Shown here piece after piece: positions 30,791 through 37,114 of a DNA stretch of 37,114 nucleotides. The DNA is from an uncultured Nitrospira sp. Its GTDB lineage: Bacteria > Nitrospirota > Nitrospiria > Nitrospirales > Nitrospiraceae. Numbering within the stretch: the first letter of the stretch is position 1; every line of letters starts with the position of its first letter. The stretch covers positions 1-37,114 of the forward strand of contig CABVSA010000032.1 of the NCBI GenBank assembly GCA_902500805.1. The letters are read 5' to 3'. The notes below the pieces were generated by a model. The model did not search any database and was not told the DNA's origin. It saw only the letters and a program-made list of their open reading frames with translations. Made by a program: the position numbers and the translations under genes.

Positions 30791-32431
30791 TCAGTACGGA
30801 AGGGCCTGGAGACGTTCCGTCAGGCGAAGATTCTCGGCATAATCAACCGGGCAATCGATCACCACCGGCACCGTGCTCTTCAGTGCTTCGGTGAGCATGG
30901 GGCGAAGTTCGGATTGGTCCGTCACGCGATACCCGACAGCGCCGAAGCTCTGGGCATAGCGCACAAGATCCGGATTTCCGAAATCCACCGATGAAGTCCG
31001 TCCGAAACGCACCTGCTGCTTCCATCGGATCACACCGTATCCATCGTCCCGCCAGATCAAGATGACCAGCGGCAATCCCACACGCACCGCCGTTTCCAGC
31101 TCCTGCGAGTTCATGAGAAAACCTCCGTCGCCGGTCACCGCCACCACGCGCCGTTCAGGATACAGTAACTTTGCGGCGATCGCACCAGGGAGAGCAATCC
31201 CCATCGCAGCAAAGCCGTTCGAGATGATGCACGAATTGGCAACCTCGCACGGAAACATCCGGGCCATCCAGATTTTATGCGCACCAACGTCACAGATCAC
31301 CAGATCGTCGGGCTCAAGCACGGCGTGCAGATCCCGCACGATGTGCTGCGGCCGCATCGGCCAGGATCGCGGGACGGCCAGCTCGGCTTCGAATCCATCG
31401 ACGACAGTTTTCCGGGCCTCTCTAGCCCAGGGGGAATCGAACGGCATCAGCTTCTCCGCAATGAGTCCCAACGAAAGACGAAGATCCCCCAGCACACCAA
31501 CTTCCACAATGTAGTGGGCATCAACCTCTGCGGGTGACACATCAAGGTGTACGATGCGCTTGTCATGGCGTGGGTTCCAGAGACAGGGCGCGTATTCCAC
31601 GAAATCGTATCCCAGCGCAATCACCACGTCCGCCTGCTCCATGACGACCGATGCGTAGTCTCGTGCTTGCAGTCCTATCGTGTACAGCGACAGCCGATCG
31701 CTGTCCGGAAGGACCCCTTTGGACATGAAGGTGTGGAGCACCGGAATCTGCAGGCGCCGAGCGAACTGTCGAACCTCCTCATGCGCACGACCCCGAATCA
31801 CACCGTTTCCGGCAAGGATGACAGGGCGCTGTGCGGCGGCGATTGCTCGAACTGCTCGGAAGATCTGGCTGGGTGCCGGCTCAGGTGTGACCGGCGCTTG
31901 TACAAAGAGAGGCTCCATCCCGCCGGCATCGCCGAGCTCTTCATCTGCCACATCTTCCGGAAGCTCCACGTGAGTCGCACCAGGCTTTTCCGCCTGCGCA
32001 ATCTTGAACGCCTTTCGAATCGCTTCGGGAATGACCTCTGCTTTCGGAATCGAGGTGTTCCATTTTGTGATGGGCTTGAACAGTGAGATGACCTCGATGT
32101 ACTGGTGAGATTCCTTGTGGCGGCGATTCAATGCCGCTTGTCCTGTAAGGGCAACCAGAGGAGCCCGGTCGAGATTGGCATCAACCACACCGGTCAGTAA
32201 ATTGGTCGCGCCGGGTCCTAGCGTCGATAGACAAACCCCTGCCTTCCCGCTCAGTCGTCCATAGACGTCGGCCATGAAGGCCGCTCCTTGTTCATGCCGC
32301 GTCTCGATAAAGCGAATGCGGGAATCGAGGAAGGCATCCATCAGTTCCAGCGTTTCCTCGCCGGGCAGGCCAAAGACAAGCTGGACGCCTTCATTTTCCA
32401 AACATCGAACCAGCAGTTCTGCCGCCTTCAT
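30791..32431 (-). CDS. Acetolactate synthase-like TPP enzyme
   Basis: A 546-residue protein with F-G-L-P-G-E-E-T and the catalytic Glu in E-T-R-H-E-Q-G-A-A-F (near 50). Later comes the TPP site G-D-G-G-F-L-M-N-S-Q near 442, with the matching N-terminal, central and C-terminal TPP-enzyme domains. The central S-L-F-K-P-I-T-K-W region resembles the catabolic AlsS type more than IlvB. It condenses two pyruvates into acetolactate. The ATG at 32431 (M-K-A-A-E-L-L-V-R) gives a family-like start with AAGG 6 bases upstream; a TTG at 32515 adds 28 odd residues. It is the first gene of the leftward set with pdhA, pdhB and pdhC. Other decarboxylases are possible. Confidence 0.82.
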   Translation of the reverse strand: MKAAELLVRCLENEGVQLVFGLPGEETLELMDAFLDSRIRFIETRHEQGAAFMADVYGRLSGKAGVCLSTLGPGATNLLTGVVDANLDRAPLVALTGQAALNRRHKESHQYIEVISLFKPITKWNTSIPKAEVIPEAIRKAFKIAQAEKPGATHVELPEDVADEELGDAGGMEPLFVQAPVTPEPAPSQIFRAVRAIAAAQRPVILAGNGVIRGRAHEEVRQFARRLQIPVLHTFMSKGVLPDSDRLSLYTIGLQARDYASVVMEQADVVIALGYDFVEYAPCLWNPRHDKRIVHLDVSPAEVDAHYIVEVGVLGDLRLSLGLIAEKLMPFDSPWAREARKTVVDGFEAELAVPRSWPMRPQHIVRDLHAVLEPDDLVICDVGAHKIWMARMFPCEVANSCIISNGFAAMGIALPGAIAAKLLYPERRVVAVTGDGGFLMNSQELETAVRVGLPLVILIWRDDGYGVIRWKQQVRFGRTSSVDFGNPDLVRYAQSFGAVGYRVTDQSELRPMLTEALKSTVPVVIDCPVDYAENLRLTERLQALPY

Positions 32432-32586
32432 GAGAGCCTTGTTCCGCGTCAGCAACTGGGAGGCGTCGCACCGGCTCGTATCATGAAACATACGAACATT
32501 GGTTGAACCATCCAATTTGCTTCCCGCCTAATCAGGTTGGTCAACATGTCCCTCTTTGCGATAGAGCCGCGAATTGTCTGGGACGA

Positions 32587-33117
32587 TTAATGTCCCTTTC
32601 CCGGCATGGCCCCGTGTGTTCCACTCATCATCTCGTGCATCCGCTTCTCATGGGCTACCTTAGCCTTCTCTCGCTGTTCCGGAGTCAGGACCGCCAAGGC
32701 ATCACGCCGAGCCTTGAAGGCCGCCATACGCAGGCCCACTTCCAGCATCTCACTCTGCTTCACTTTGGCCTCGAGGGCGGTCAGCTCGGTCTTCTCGTCA
32801 TCGGCTAAGGCACGCAATTCCCGTTCGGCCACATGGATGTCTGCCTCGGCCTTGATGTGCGCGCGGTCATACTCTAATTCGATCGCCTTCAGTTTCTTGA
32901 CCTGCTCCTCCGTCAGTCCAATTTCTTTGTCATGTTTCAATAGGTGCCGGAGATGATCGGCGGCATGGGACTGATGGCCCTTCATCTCCTCCCAATACCC
33001 GTGTTCGCCTCCATAGCCATGCGAGTAGTCACCGTTTGAATTCGCCAGGCCTGGCTGAACATGCACACCGACGAAGCTCAGGATCGCAATGGTGCCAACC
33101 AGTGCTTTTGTAGTCAT
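32587..33117 (-). CDS. Spy/CpxP-like periplasmic protein
   Basis: A 176-residue protein. A signal peptide (hydrophobic to about residue 20, V-Q-P-G-L-A-N) leads to a His/Gly-rich region and helices with two L-T-x-x-Q motifs (G-L-T-E-E-Q-V-K-K-L and V-L-T-P-E-Q-R-E-K-A), the Spy/CpxP signature. Such proteins are envelope-stress chaperones or metal sensors in the periplasm. GGAGGAGAAAACC precedes ATG 33117. The His-rich segments (G-H-Q-S-H-A-A-D-H-L-R-H) suggest metal binding. It lies next to the SmbP-like gene in the same orientation. Confidence 0.75.
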   Translation of the reverse strand: MTTKALVGTIAILSFVGVHVQPGLANSNGDYSHGYGGEHGYWEEMKGHQSHAADHLRHLLKHDKEIGLTEEQVKKLKAIELEYDRAHIKAEADIHVAERELRALADDEKTELTALEAKVKQSEMLEVGLRMAAFKARRDALAVLTPEQREKAKVAHEKRMHEMMSGTHGAMPGKGH

Positions 33118-33234
33118 GGTTTTCTCCTCCATACAGAAAAGTGAGCGACCCCCAAACTCATTCCTGACGCCGGAGGCGCGAGGGATTTACATTCAGACCC
33201 ATTCCTCGTGCCTTACGACGGAGAGTTCATAGGC

Positions 33235-33528
33235 TTACTTCTTTTTTGCCGGCTGATGGGCCTCCTCGGCATGTGCTAGCGACTCCTCTGCGTGCTTCAG
33301 CGATGCCTTGGCATGCTCGAGCGCTTCCTTGGCGTGCGCATTCTCACTGTTTTTGCTGGCTTCCTCCAGATGCGTGATCACTTCCTTTTCGTGGGCAATC
33401 CCTTCCTTCGCATGCTTGATGACCTCCTTCATGTGCCCGTCCTCGGCCGCGAAGGCCGAACTCGTGACACCTCCTGCGAGCACACCACACACTGCACTTG
33501 TAATCATGATCGTTTTGATCCAGCTCAT
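33235..33528 (-). CDS. smbP: SmbP-like small periplasmic metal-binding protein
   Basis: A 97-residue protein. A signal peptide ends at A-F-A-A-E, and the mature part is a helical bundle with repeated H-A-K-E/H-A-E-E units every 7 residues (H-A-K-E-A-L-E-H-A-K-A-S-L-K-H), like Nitrosomonas SmbP, which binds Cu2+ and other divalent ions. It lies about 120 bases upstream of the Spy/CpxP-like gene on the same strand, so both may manage periplasmic metal stress. The Lys-rich tail is as in relatives. Confidence 0.8.
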   Translation of the reverse strand: MSWIKTIMITSAVCGVLAGGVTSSAFAAEDGHMKEVIKHAKEGIAHEKEVITHLEEASKNSENAHAKEALEHAKASLKHAEESLAHAEEAHQPAKKK

Positions 33529-33645
33529 AAATCCTCCCCCTCATACTAGTCGGTCAAATGAATGTATCCCGAAACTCTGTCTCCCATCGATACACAATAT
33601 GCCGTTGTGCCGAAGCGTTCATGATCGAGTTATCGCCTCCGACTG

Positions 33646-33825
33646 TCACCTGAGCCCCTGATACGGATCATCAAAGATCACACCACATTCGAGACAGCGC
33701 ACTTGGCCGGTCCGCTTCCCTCTTTTCGTCAGGACATCATCGATAAGCCGCCCGTGCACGCAAGTTGTCACCGGCGCTGTGTCACCCGAGAGTTCAAGTG
33801 TCCGGGTTTCCATGTAAGACTTCAT
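33646..33825 (-). CDS. Mini zinc-ribbon protein
   Basis: A 59-residue protein with C-V-H-G at about residue 22 and C-L-E-C-G at about 44: a likely Cys/His zinc site. GAAGGAGG before ATG 33825 is a strong ribosome site; longer upstream frames lack one. The C-terminus is polar. No function is known, but such small zinc-ribbon proteins are common in this window. Confidence 0.6.
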   Translation of the reverse strand: MKSYMETRTLELSGDTAPVTTCVHGRLIDDVLTKRGKRTGQVRCLECGVIFDDPYQGLR

Positions 33826-34027
33826 GGGCACCTCCTTCTGTCCTCGTATTACATGCTCGTCTTCCCAATGGAGAGAATGGCTCTTGCCTTGAATTCCTCC
33901 GCCCAGGTATCCATGCATCACCCCTCGTCGGGTGTACTAATGCCAACTTTAGGAACCGTTTCGTTCACGTTTCACAGATCGTGCTTCACGGCAAAAAGAT
34001 GACCAATTCACGCTTCAGCTACAAGTA
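33826..34027. other. Intergenic stretch
   Basis: About 200 bases with no recognised gene. The minus frame across it continues from the mini zinc-ribbon gene but has no ribosome site of its own. Confidence 0.25.
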
Positions 34028-34234
34028 TTACCCCGGCACCCAAGAGGTCTAGTTAGCATCCAGCGTCCGGCATAGTTGACCTGTTCGGGTCACCTAGTTG
34101 ATCGCCAAAAAGACTTGATCCTCTGTCAGGTTGGAGCAGCACCCCACAACCTCATCCACCGAACACCGTTTCCCCTGTTGCTGCAGCACCATCAGTACCT
34201 GATCAATTTGATTGTGATTAATAGTGATACTCAT
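34028..34234 (-). pseudogene. Small gene with two in-frame TAG codons
   Basis: From ATG 34234 (after GAGGGATG) the frame reads 46 codons (M-S-I-T-I-N-H-N-Q-I-D-Q-V-L) to TAG at 34094-34096. It continues V-T-R-T-G-Q-L-C-R-T-L-D-A-N to TAG at 34049-34051 and T-S-W-V-P-G to TAA at 34028-34030. The part N-L-T-E-D-Q-V-F-L-A-I-N followed by a T-R-T-G-Q-L strand looks like one continuous small winged-helix-type fold that I associate with Nitrospira proteins. The family link is from memory. A 46-residue product ending at the first TAG is also possible. Confidence 0.45.
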
Positions 34235-34340
34235 AGACATCCCTCAAACTCCGTACCGTTGTCCGCTGCCACTCGGCGTGCGGTGATTGTGAGAAGGTCA
34301 TTGTGAAGGACCATAAATCGCATATTTCTCAGACCCTGAC

Positions 34341-34356
34341 TGGTCAATAATGACCA
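34341..34356. promoter_or_regulatory. 16-bp inverted repeat
   Basis: TGGTCA/TGACCA around ATAA, about 110 bases upstream of the leftward mini-gene. It could be an operator or a small hairpin; evidence is limited to symmetry. Confidence 0.25.
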
Positions 34357-34394
34357 CTCTCGCACGAGAACCTTAACCCGGTGCAAAAGTGCTC

Positions 34395-34465
34395 ATGAAC
34401 GGTCTCTGCACGTGCAATAGTTCGGTCCTCACTGTCGTGCTCACGACAAGGGTCTCCAATCGTCT
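34395..34465 (+). pseudogene. Fragment of a second crp-type gene 3' end
   Basis: The stretch ACGTGCAATAGTTC, followed by GTCCTCACTGTCGTGCT and ACGAC, aligns with the last bases of the Crp/Fnr gene near 3903-3944 (ACGTGCATAGTTC, then CTCCTCAATGTCGTGCT and CACGAC) with small indels. Only the last codons and some 3' flank remain, in the same + orientation. It indicates that a second crp-type copy once lay upstream. Confidence 0.6.
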
Positions 34466-34639
34466 TCAGTGGCATTGATTCCGGCGAGCCTGAACAGGTG
34501 TGCCCCGACCCTAGCTGTCAGGATGCAGTCACTCTCTCCTGAGCACTTATGACCAGACGACAGCCAGCTGCTCCAGTATGCTTATTCAGAGGGGGCCTAT
34601 GTATTACGACGGCTCGGCAAGTCCTGTAAGGGACGAGGG

Positions 34640-34766
34640 ATGTCATGTCAGTGATCGTGCGGCAGACGCCCGATGTGCGTACGATCAGCGTCAGACCATG
34701 CAGCAAGCCTTGCAAAAAGAGAAAGGCCTGTTGGGGATTCTTGAGCGGCCTGAAGACACCGTCTGA
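34640..34766 (+). pseudogene. Decayed copy of the 58-residue gene
   Basis: The stretch from about 34640 to the TGA at 34764-34766 aligns with the C-terminal half of the gene at 22565-22741 (Q-x-M-Q-Q-A-L-Q-K-E-K-G-L-L-G-I-L-E-R), with the N-terminus lost or shifted. Nucleotides such as AGCCTTGCAAAAAGAGAAA match the intact copy closely. It lies 175 bases after the crp fragment. Confidence 0.6.
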
Positions 34767-34952
34767 GGGCGCCTCAACTCGGGAGGTAGGCATGTTATCT
34801 CTCAAGCTGGAAAGAGGGCTTCAGTGTTGAACTGCGGAGAGCAATCTTCAGTGAAGCGAGTATGTATCTAAAGCGGGTGCCTCGTCTGTTCTCTTCAGCT
34901 CTAGTTGGACCGGTACGAATGTCTTTTCACGCTGTTTAGGAAGGAGCAGTTT

Positions 34953-35300
34953 ATGTTGGTCTATCTCGTGGTCCTTGCAATTGTCATTGGATTTCCAGTC
35001 TCAGCCTTCCCTCAATTTATGGATAAAGGCGAGTATGTCGAGGTCGCCAAAGGAACGAAGCTGTGTCCGAACGTCATCCTGGAATCCTCGAAGCGAATGT
35101 ATGATTCAGAGAACCTCTATTGGCGAGTCACCAGTAAGGCACGGGTGAATGATACACAGACCGTCGCCGTGTTTATCGTTGAAGCCCTGTACGATCGTGA
35201 AAGCGGTGAAACCAGGATCAAAGAACGCCAATATGATGAGGACTATGCCACGTTCTTCAAAAGAGATTCTGAGCACAAGGGGATGAGGTATCATCTTTAG
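34953..35300 (+). CDS. Exported small protein, possibly truncated by the IS
   Basis: A 115-residue protein. A signal peptide (M-L-V-Y-L-V-V-L-A-I-V-I-G-F-P-V-S-A-F) is followed by a polar region (G-E-Y-V-E-V-A-K-G-T-K-L-C-P-N). AAGGAG before ATG 34953 supports the start. The TAG stop (35298-35300) lies exactly at the first bases of the adjacent IS256-family element's left inverted repeat, so the original C-terminus may have been cut off by the insertion. No family is recognised. Confidence 0.6.
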   Translation: MLVYLVVLAIVIGFPVSAFPQFMDKGEYVEVAKGTKLCPNVILESSKRMYDSENLYWRVTSKARVNDTQTVAVFIVEALYDRESGETRIKERQYDEDYATFFKRDSEHKGMRYHL

Positions 35301-35329
35301 GTGTGGAAATAGGAGAAAGGCGGCGTACC
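35298..35329 (+). repeat. Left terminal inverted repeat of the IS
   Basis: It starts TAGGTGTG and ends GGCGGCG plus four bases, matching the reverse complement of 36660-36691 at about 22 of 32 positions. Confidence 0.6.
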
Positions 35330-35334
35330 CTTTC

Positions 35335-35374
35335 GGTTGGCCATCAACCAACCAGGCCTCCGTTGGAGCGGAGG
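35335..35374 (+). promoter_or_regulatory. Two hairpins in the IS leader
   Basis: A GGTTGG/CCAACC stem at 35335-35353 and a CCTCCG/CGGAGG stem at 35357-35374 lie between the left end and the transposase start. Such structures can limit transposase expression from outside transcription. Confidence 0.35.
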
Positions 35375-35392
35375 GGATAAGGATACGCCACC

Positions 35393-36673
35393 ATGAGGAA
35401 GAGAACCAGCACCGAGGCTGTCGAGTCAAGCACCGCGTGTTACGACACGCTGGAGCAGTGGGCGCGTGGGCAGATCCAAGCCCAACTGCAACAGCTCCTG
35501 GAGGAAGAAGTGACGACGTTTCTCGGCCGCGTTCGGCACGAGCGTCGCAGCACGGTGACCCCGGTCGATCCACCACCCGGGAGCCGAAACGGTTACGGGA
35601 AACCGCGTCAGTTCTCCATGATGAACGGGACCGTCACAGTCCGTCGCCCGCGGGTGCGGGATCTCGCGGACCGGTTTGAGAGCAAGATCCTCCCGCTGTT
35701 CAAGCGGCGGACGATGGAAGTCGGCGTGTTGCTCCCGGAGCTGTACCTACACGGGCTGTCCACCGGGGATTTCGACGTGGCGTTACGCGGCCTGCTTGGC
35801 GAGGGAGCGCCGCTGTCGGCGAGCTCGATTCAGCGACTGAAGGCCCGCTTCGAGCTCGAGTATGAGACGTGGACCAAACGGGATCTGTCGGATTTGGAGG
35901 TTGTCTATTGGTGGGCCGATGGTCTCTACGTGAAGGCAGGTATCGCAGACCGCAAGAGCGCCCTCCTCACGATTGTCGGTGCACTGACTACGGGGGAGAA
36001 GATCGTCCTGGCCTGCGAGAGCGGCGAGCGGGAGAGCAAGGACTCGTGGCTGACGGTGCTGCGCCGCCTGCGGGAGCGTGGATTGACGTTTCCGCGACTC
36101 ACGGTGGCCGACGGGCACTTGGGCATCTGGGCCGCGCTCGGGGAGATTCATCCTGCCGGGGAAGAGCAGCGGTGTTGGAACCACAAGCTCACCAACGTCC
36201 TCGATGCTCTACCCAAGAAAGCCCAGGCCACTGCCATCGAACGCCTCAAGGCGATGCCCTATGCCGAGACCCAAGCTGAGTGTGAGCGGCAGCGCGACGC
36301 CTTCGTCCGCCGGTACCGTAAGACGGATCCAAAGGCCGTGGAGACGCTGCTGCGCGATTGGGACCGCATGGTCACGTTCTACGTGTTCCCAAAAGAACAC
36401 TGGATTCACCTCAGAACGACGAACATTGTAGAGTCGCCCTTCTCGGCTGTGCGGCTCCGTACAGACGCGTCTCGTCGCTACAAGCGCGTGGAGGGCGCCC
36501 AGGCCATCATCTGGAAAATCCTCCGAGTGGCCGAGCAGGCATGGCGAAAACTGAATGCGCCGGAGCTGCTGCCCCTGGTCGCCTCCGGTGTGCGGTGCAA
36601 CGATGGGAGAATGATCCAGTCAGGCAGGATGCCGTGCCACGGGAACGATCAGGCCGAGAGGACCGCCGCCTGA
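35393..36673 (+). CDS. IS256-family transposase
   Basis: A 426-residue protein. The N-terminus is DNA-binding (L-E-E-E-V-T-T-F-L-G-R with R-N-G-Y-G-K-P-R). Then follow V-R-R-P-R-V-R-D and Y-L-H-G-L-S-T-G-D-F, the IS256 family pattern. The DDE triad is W-A-D-G-L-Y near 176, V-A-D-G-H-L-G near 239 and a downstream Glu near 297 in E-T-Q-A-E-C-E-R. It cuts and joins the element's ends. The frame is complete, so the element may be active. The right inverted repeat overlaps the final codons. Confidence 0.9.
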   Translation: MRKRTSTEAVESSTACYDTLEQWARGQIQAQLQQLLEEEVTTFLGRVRHERRSTVTPVDPPPGSRNGYGKPRQFSMMNGTVTVRRPRVRDLADRFESKILPLFKRRTMEVGVLLPELYLHGLSTGDFDVALRGLLGEGAPLSASSIQRLKARFELEYETWTKRDLSDLEVVYWWADGLYVKAGIADRKSALLTIVGALTTGEKIVLACESGERESKDSWLTVLRRLRERGLTFPRLTVADGHLGIWAALGEIHPAGEEQRCWNHKLTNVLDALPKKAQATAIERLKAMPYAETQAECERQRDAFVRRYRKTDPKAVETLLRDWDRMVTFYVFPKEHWIHLRTTNIVESPFSAVRLRTDASRRYKRVEGAQAIIWKILRVAEQAWRKLNAPELLPLVASGVRCNDGRMIQSGRMPCHGNDQAERTAA

Positions 36674-36691
36674 ACTCAATTTACACACCTA
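36660..36691 (-). repeat. Right terminal inverted repeat of the IS
   Basis: The reverse complement starts TAGGTGTGTAAAT and ends GGCGGCGGTCC, mirroring the left end. Confidence 0.6.
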
Positions 36692-37063
36692 TTGACATGA
36701 TCTCCAAGGGGATGCTCCTCATAATCAGCCCCAAAGACGGACGAGTTGAAGCAACTGTAGAGGTTTGCAGAAGGAAGCAATAGTATATGTGCTCTGTTGC
36801 GATGGCCTTTCCAAGCTCATGGGACCCCTATGCGGCATGATCTCCAGCTGCAGAGGCTCCACTTTGTCAAGAGTCACTCTCTTTGGAATTGGATGGAAGG
36901 ACTGTGGTTGGTAGGCACAGGCTTGCTGATTAAGGAACTCGATTTCGCTCATCATCAACGGCATACGCGCTAGTATATCTTCTCGGCTTATTCGTTAGGA
37001 TCTTGTGTTCTGCCTCATAGTGGGACACCCAGTGAACTTGTTATGAGACGGGGCGAAATACTA
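36692..37063. other. Region right of the IS
   Basis: About 370 bases with no supported gene. A 79-codon minus-strand frame (36725-36964) lacks a ribosome site and any family signal. It may be flanking sequence cut by insertions. Confidence 0.3.
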
Positions 37064-37114
37064 GGGCCTGTTAACACTAAGGACCCTGTTTGTGCGATAC
37101 TGCGCCATGGAACT
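37064..37114 (+). mobile_element. Possible left edge of a second IS (cut by the window)
   Basis: The bases from about 37064 (GGGCCTGTTAACACTAAGG) resemble the terminal sequence of IS5-type elements, and the window ends after ATG GAA CT at 37107, as in transposases starting M-E-L. The rest lies outside the window, so this is tentative. Confidence 0.35.

Larger units (their letters stand above)
35298..36691 (+). mobile_element. IS256-family insertion sequence
   Basis: An element of about 1,394 bp with one transposase gene. The ends are imperfect 32-bp inverted repeats (35298-35329 and 36660-36691) that share TAGGTGTG, AAAT and GGCGGCG blocks. The right repeat overlaps the transposase's last codons. 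No clear 8-bp target duplication was found, so either the target site has decayed or my ends are slightly off. Confidence 0.75.

Noticed and set aside
31547..32086. 179-codon open frame on the plus strand
   Set aside because: It is antisense to the acetolactate synthase-like gene and lacks a ribosome site.
2554..34096. Reassigned TAG codon
   Set aside because: Several intact genes end in TAG directly followed by intergenic sequence, so TAG works as a normal stop here. Mutation explains the internal TAGs better.
36725..36964. 79-codon minus-strand frame right of the IS
   Set aside because: No ribosome site and no similarity I recognise; left unannotated.
1..37114. tRNA, rRNA and CRISPR arrays
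   Set aside because: I read for tRNA T-loop signals (GTTCGAATC-like), rRNA blocks and regularly spaced repeats and found none that hold up.

Overview
The window looks like chromosomal DNA of a Nitrospira-type bacterium (phylum Nitrospirota). That is an inference from its composition and gene set, not from a marker gene. GC is moderately high. Many very small stress-associated proteins recur (zinc-ribbon, YtxH, DUF3309, HhH, BCAM0308 and SmbP types), and a leftward pyruvate dehydrogenase cluster of the kind I associate with Nitrospira is present. No rRNA, tRNA or CRISPR array was seen.

Layout. (a) 0.15-9.8 kb is an accessory islet of small proteins: two paralogous zinc-ribbon proteins, an XRE-type regulator on the minus strand, a Crp/Fnr regulator, a YflT/GSP17M-like stress protein, a sensor domain that has lost its DNA-binding part, YtxH, DUF3309 and helix-hairpin-helix proteins, two exported proteins and an orphan MlaC-like lipid-transport protein. 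(b) 9.9-18.7 kb is one giant gene for a cyclic beta-1,2-glucan synthase (GT84 + glycoamylase-like + GH94, about 2,930 residues). (c) 19.0-22.5 kb holds a CBS-domain protein, an exported protein made of a tandem duplication, a VIT-type metal transporter and a BCAM0308-family protein. (d) 22.5-26.3 kb has more small proteins, a DksA/TraR zinc finger, CbpA and CbpM, and a scar in which the N-terminus of clpB runs into the C-terminus of ppsA. (e) 26.3-32.5 kb is metabolic: pgk rightward, then a leftward cluster of acetolactate synthase-like enzyme, E1 alpha, E1 beta and E2. (f) 32.6-34.8 kb has leftward periplasmic Spy/CpxP-like and SmbP-like proteins, a mini zinc-ribbon gene and decayed gene fragments. 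(g) 34.9-37.1 kb has an exported protein abutting an IS256-family element, and what may be the left edge of a second IS at the window end.

How it works together. The accessory genes fit envelope, osmotic and metal stress: periplasmic glucan synthesis, lipid transport, metal buffering (VIT, SmbP, Spy), chaperones (CbpA/CbpM) and regulators of the Crp, XRE and DksA type. The metabolic block handles pyruvate: an acetolactate synthase-like enzyme and a PDH-type complex lie in one apparent operon, with no E3 gene in the window.

The most striking theme is decay. I count several broken genes: an ORF interrupted only by a single in-frame TAG, a YtxH pseudogene, the clpB/ppsA deletion scar, a minus-strand mini-gene with two internal TAGs, and fragments of a second crp 3' end and of a second copy of a 58-residue gene. 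Every internal in-frame stop I could place is TAG. Since intact genes here also end in TAG, ordinary mutation is more likely than recoding. I found no clear complete novel defence or mobile system; the best leads are the amber-interrupted small genes, two strong palindromes (4023-4048 and 30737-30755) and the unusual small-protein families.
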